A stretch of DNA of 17,347 bases from Betaproteobacteria bacterium (GTDB lineage Bacteria; Pseudomonadota; Gammaproteobacteria; Burkholderiales; Burkholderiaceae_C), in NCBI GenBank assembly GCA_009918225.1, contig RGEP01000016.1, positions 1 through 17,347 on the forward strand, written 5' to 3'. Shown here one piece after another: positions 15,958-17,347 of the stretch. The notes under the pieces were generated by a model that saw only the letters and a list, made by a program, of their open reading frames with translations, made no database searches and was not told where the DNA came from. The position numbers and the translations under genes are program-made. Within the stretch, counting starts at the first letter, position 1. Each line of letters opens with the position of its first letter.

Positions 15958-16520
15958 CAGCCGAGCCCTCGGTCGCGGCCCAGCCGTTGCACCGCCTCAC
16001 GCAGGGCGCGCGCAAAGGCTTGCCCCCAGGTGCGCAGCCGCTCGGCTGAAAGGGGTCCCCACAGGCGCTCCAAATCAGCTGTGAGGTCCCAGCGCAGGTT
16101 CTCGGCCAGCCAGTTCACATCGGCTGCAAACTGGGCATCGCCGGACAGCTGCAGCTGGGGCGTTCCGCCCGACAGCACCTGCGACACCAGGCTCATGGGA
16201 TCGTGGGTGTCCAGCACCACCTCCAAATCCGGCGCTGCCGTGGCCTCCAAGCCCTCCAAGGCTGGTCGCAATTCCAAGAGTCCAGCGGGGGTGACCACCA
16301 CCTCCAGTGGTGCCGGAGGCGGCAGCAGCATGGACAGCAGCCGAGGCCAACCCTGGGCCACCACCCGCAAGCAGCGGCCCGCGTGTGGCTGCAAACGCAA
16401 GATCGCCACCGGCTCAGCGGCCAACACATGGTTGAGCAGCAGGATCAGGCGCTCACGGCCCTCCTGCTCCAGAAGTTGGCGCAGGCCCGATGGCCCACCG
16501 GCGCTCGAATTCGAAGACAT
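15957..16520 (-). CDS. ubiJ: Ubiquinone biosynthesis accessory factor UbiJ (SCP2 domain)
   Basis: The 187-residue protein resembles UbiJ, an SCP2-type lipid-binding scaffold of the soluble Ubi complex. LLNHVLAAEPVA near the N-terminus, an SCP2-like middle part (about 40-120) and a helical C-terminus with DVNWLAENLRWDLTADLERLWG fit the family. Similarity within UbiJ is low, so its place directly before ubiB (as in ubiE-ubiJ-ubiB of many proteobacteria) is a large part of the evidence. The ATG at 16520 is preferred; the frame stays open to 17321 but that stretch is the shadow of the plus-strand guanylyltransferase gene. No clear ribosome site was seen. UbiE is not in the window. Confidence 0.85.
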   Translation of the reverse strand: MSSNSSAGGPSGLRQLLEQEGRERLILLLNHVLAAEPVAILRLQPHAGRCLRVVAQGWPRLLSMLLPPPAPLEVVVTPAGLLELRPALEGLEATAAPDLEVVLDTHDPMSLVSQVLSGGTPQLQLSGDAQFAADVNWLAENLRWDLTADLERLWGPLSAERLRTWGQAFARALREAVQRLGRDRGLG

Positions 16521-16548
16521 CGCCGGATTCTGACACCACGGCTGGAGC

Positions 16549-16581
16549 AGCGGCTGACACAGCGGCTGACACAGCAGCTGA
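16549..16581. repeat. 12-bp tandem repeat between ubiJ and the guanylyltransferase gene
   Basis: The unit AGCGGCTGACAC occurs twice in perfect tandem (16549-16560, 16561-16572) followed by a partial third copy with one change (16573-16581). With an earlier CTGACA at 16530-16535, the hexamer CTGACA appears three times in this 120-bp divergent gap. The hexamer resembles a -35 box on the plus strand, and the regular 12-bp step could also suit a binding protein. No matching -10 box was recognised, so the role is open. Confidence 0.5.
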
Positions 16582-16640
16582 GGCCCGCCTGCCCCCGGCC
16601 ACACCCCGCGCCAGCGATACCATTCAACCCTGGAGGCCAC

Positions 16641-17347
16641 ATGAACCCACCCCATCCGTCCTTGCTCGTCACGCCTGTGGTCATGGCCGGAGGCTCCGGC
16701 ACACGCCTGTGGCCACTGTCGCGCGCGGCCTATCCCAAACAGTTCTTGGTCTTGGGCCAAGACCCCCAAGACCGCAGCAGCCTGTTTCAGCAGGCGGTGC
16801 GCCGCTTGAGTGGCCTGGGCGCGGACGGCGCGGCCATGGGGCAGGTTCTGGTGGTGGGCAACGAGGACCATCGCTTCCTGGTGCTCGACCAGTTGCGTGA
16901 GATGGGGGTGTCGCCCCAAGCGGTGTTGCTGGAGCCTGCCGGCCGCAACACGGCACCGGCCCTGACCATGGCTGCGCTGCAGGCCACGGCCGCCGGTCAA
17001 GACCCCATCCTCGTGATGACGCCGGCCGACCAAACCGTCACCGACGGGGCCGCGTTTGAAGCGGCGCTGCGCCGCGCCATCGCAGCGGCAGCCGATGGCA
17101 CCATCGTGATCTTGGGCATCAAGCCCGACCGGGCCGAGACCGGCTACGGGTACATCCGCAGCGCTGCTGATCCTCAGGCCCCTGCCGAGCGCACCGTGCA
17201 GCAGTTCGTGGAAAAGCCCGACGCCGCGACCGCCGCGCGCTACTTGGCCGAAGGCACATACGCCTGGAACAGCGGCATGTTCGTGCTGAGGGCGTCGAGC
17301 TGGTTGCAGGCGCTGCGGCACTTCCGGCCCGACATCGCGCAGGCCAC
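16641..17347 (+). CDS. Mannose-1-phosphate guanylyltransferase, N-terminal part (cut by the right edge)
   Basis: The first 235 residues of a nucleotidyltransferase that makes GDP-mannose from mannose-1-phosphate and GTP, a precursor for polysaccharides and glycosylation. Visible motifs are the GGSGTRLWPLSR signature (17-28) with KQF after it, EPAGRNTAPA (98-107), TPADQ (127-131), ETGYGYI (166-172), FVEKP (189-193) and WNSGMF (209-214). The ATG at 16641 has GGAGG 4 nt upstream. The C-terminal half, which would show whether a mannose-6-phosphate isomerase domain is fused (the ManC/AlgA bifunctional form), is outside the window. It is divergent from ubiJ across 120 bp. Confidence 0.93.
   Translation, partial: MNPPHPSLLVTPVVMAGGSGTRLWPLSRAAYPKQFLVLGQDPQDRSSLFQQAVRRLSGLGADGAAMGQVLVVGNEDHRFLVLDQLREMGVSPQAVLLEPAGRNTAPALTMAALQATAAGQDPILVMTPADQTVTDGAAFEAALRRAIAAAADGTIVILGIKPDRAETGYGYIRSAADPQAPAERTVQQFVEKPDAATAARYLAEGTYAWNSGMFVLRASSWLQALRHFRPDIAQA

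Noticed and set aside
16521..17321. Upstream extension of ubiJ to 17321 on the minus strand
   Set aside because: It runs antisense through the guanylyltransferase gene and does not resemble UbiJ; the ATG at 16520 gives a normal-length protein.
1..17347. CRISPR array, tRNA or rRNA genes, transposases, phage or toxin-antitoxin genes
   Set aside because: None were seen: no regularly spaced repeats beyond the short tandem at 16549, no tRNA-like cloverleaf, and no mobile-element proteins in any frame.

Overview
This window is an ordinary-looking stretch of high-GC bacterial chromosome, most likely from a betaproteobacterium of the order Burkholderiales, perhaps Comamonadaceae. The clues are the linked order FmdB zinc-ribbon, DUF502, aspS, nudB, EEP nuclease, clsB, the ubiJ-ubiB pair, and the overall codon usage. 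The call rests on recalled gene order and protein similarity, not on a database search. No rRNA, tRNA, CRISPR array, insertion sequence, phage gene or attachment site was seen. Coding density is very high: the longest gap between genes is 187 bp (between aspS and the DUF502 gene), and no stretch over 300 bp lacks a gene.

Layout, left to right. (1) 1-3097, minus strand: a DUF429 protein followed, with ATGA overlap, by a ligase-associated Lhr-type DEXH helicase. The helicase is interrupted by a frameshift near 1556 and runs off the left edge. (2) 3122-4177, plus strand: a zinc-type (Rhizobium etli-like) L-asparaginase, divergent from the DUF429 gene and overlapping the ligase gene tail-to-tail by 18 bp. 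(3) 4160-9561, minus strand: a tightly packed run nudB, EEP nuclease, clsB, MBL/beta-CASP exonuclease, ATP-dependent DNA ligase, with overlaps or short gaps throughout. (4) 9589-12678, minus: FmdB-type zinc ribbon, DUF502 membrane protein and aspS. A good -10 box lies before the FmdB gene and a strong hairpin lies between the DUF502 gene and aspS. (5) 12794-14257, minus: a sodium:solute symporter. (6) 14368-16520, minus: ubiJ-ubiB, the accessory lipid-binding factor and the kinase-like protein of ubiquinone synthesis. (7) 16641 to the right edge, plus: the start of a mannose-1-phosphate guanylyltransferase.

How the genes fit together. The MBL exonuclease, the ATP-dependent ligase and the Lhr-type helicase are three parts of a known bacterial DNA-repair cassette (the fourth, the phosphoesterase PdeM, is not in the window). 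Here the cassette is split. Exonuclease and ligase are coupled to the phospholipid gene clsB, while the helicase sits beyond an opposite-strand asparaginase and is coupled to a DUF429 protein predicted to have an RNase H-like fold. The most interesting points are that DUF429-helicase pairing and the signs that both members carry short lesions: a frameshift with a damaged motif in the helicase, and an apparent N-terminal gap in DUF429. I did not find convincing evidence of a wholly new system. The helicase and DUF429 lesions need read-level checking before any biological reading.
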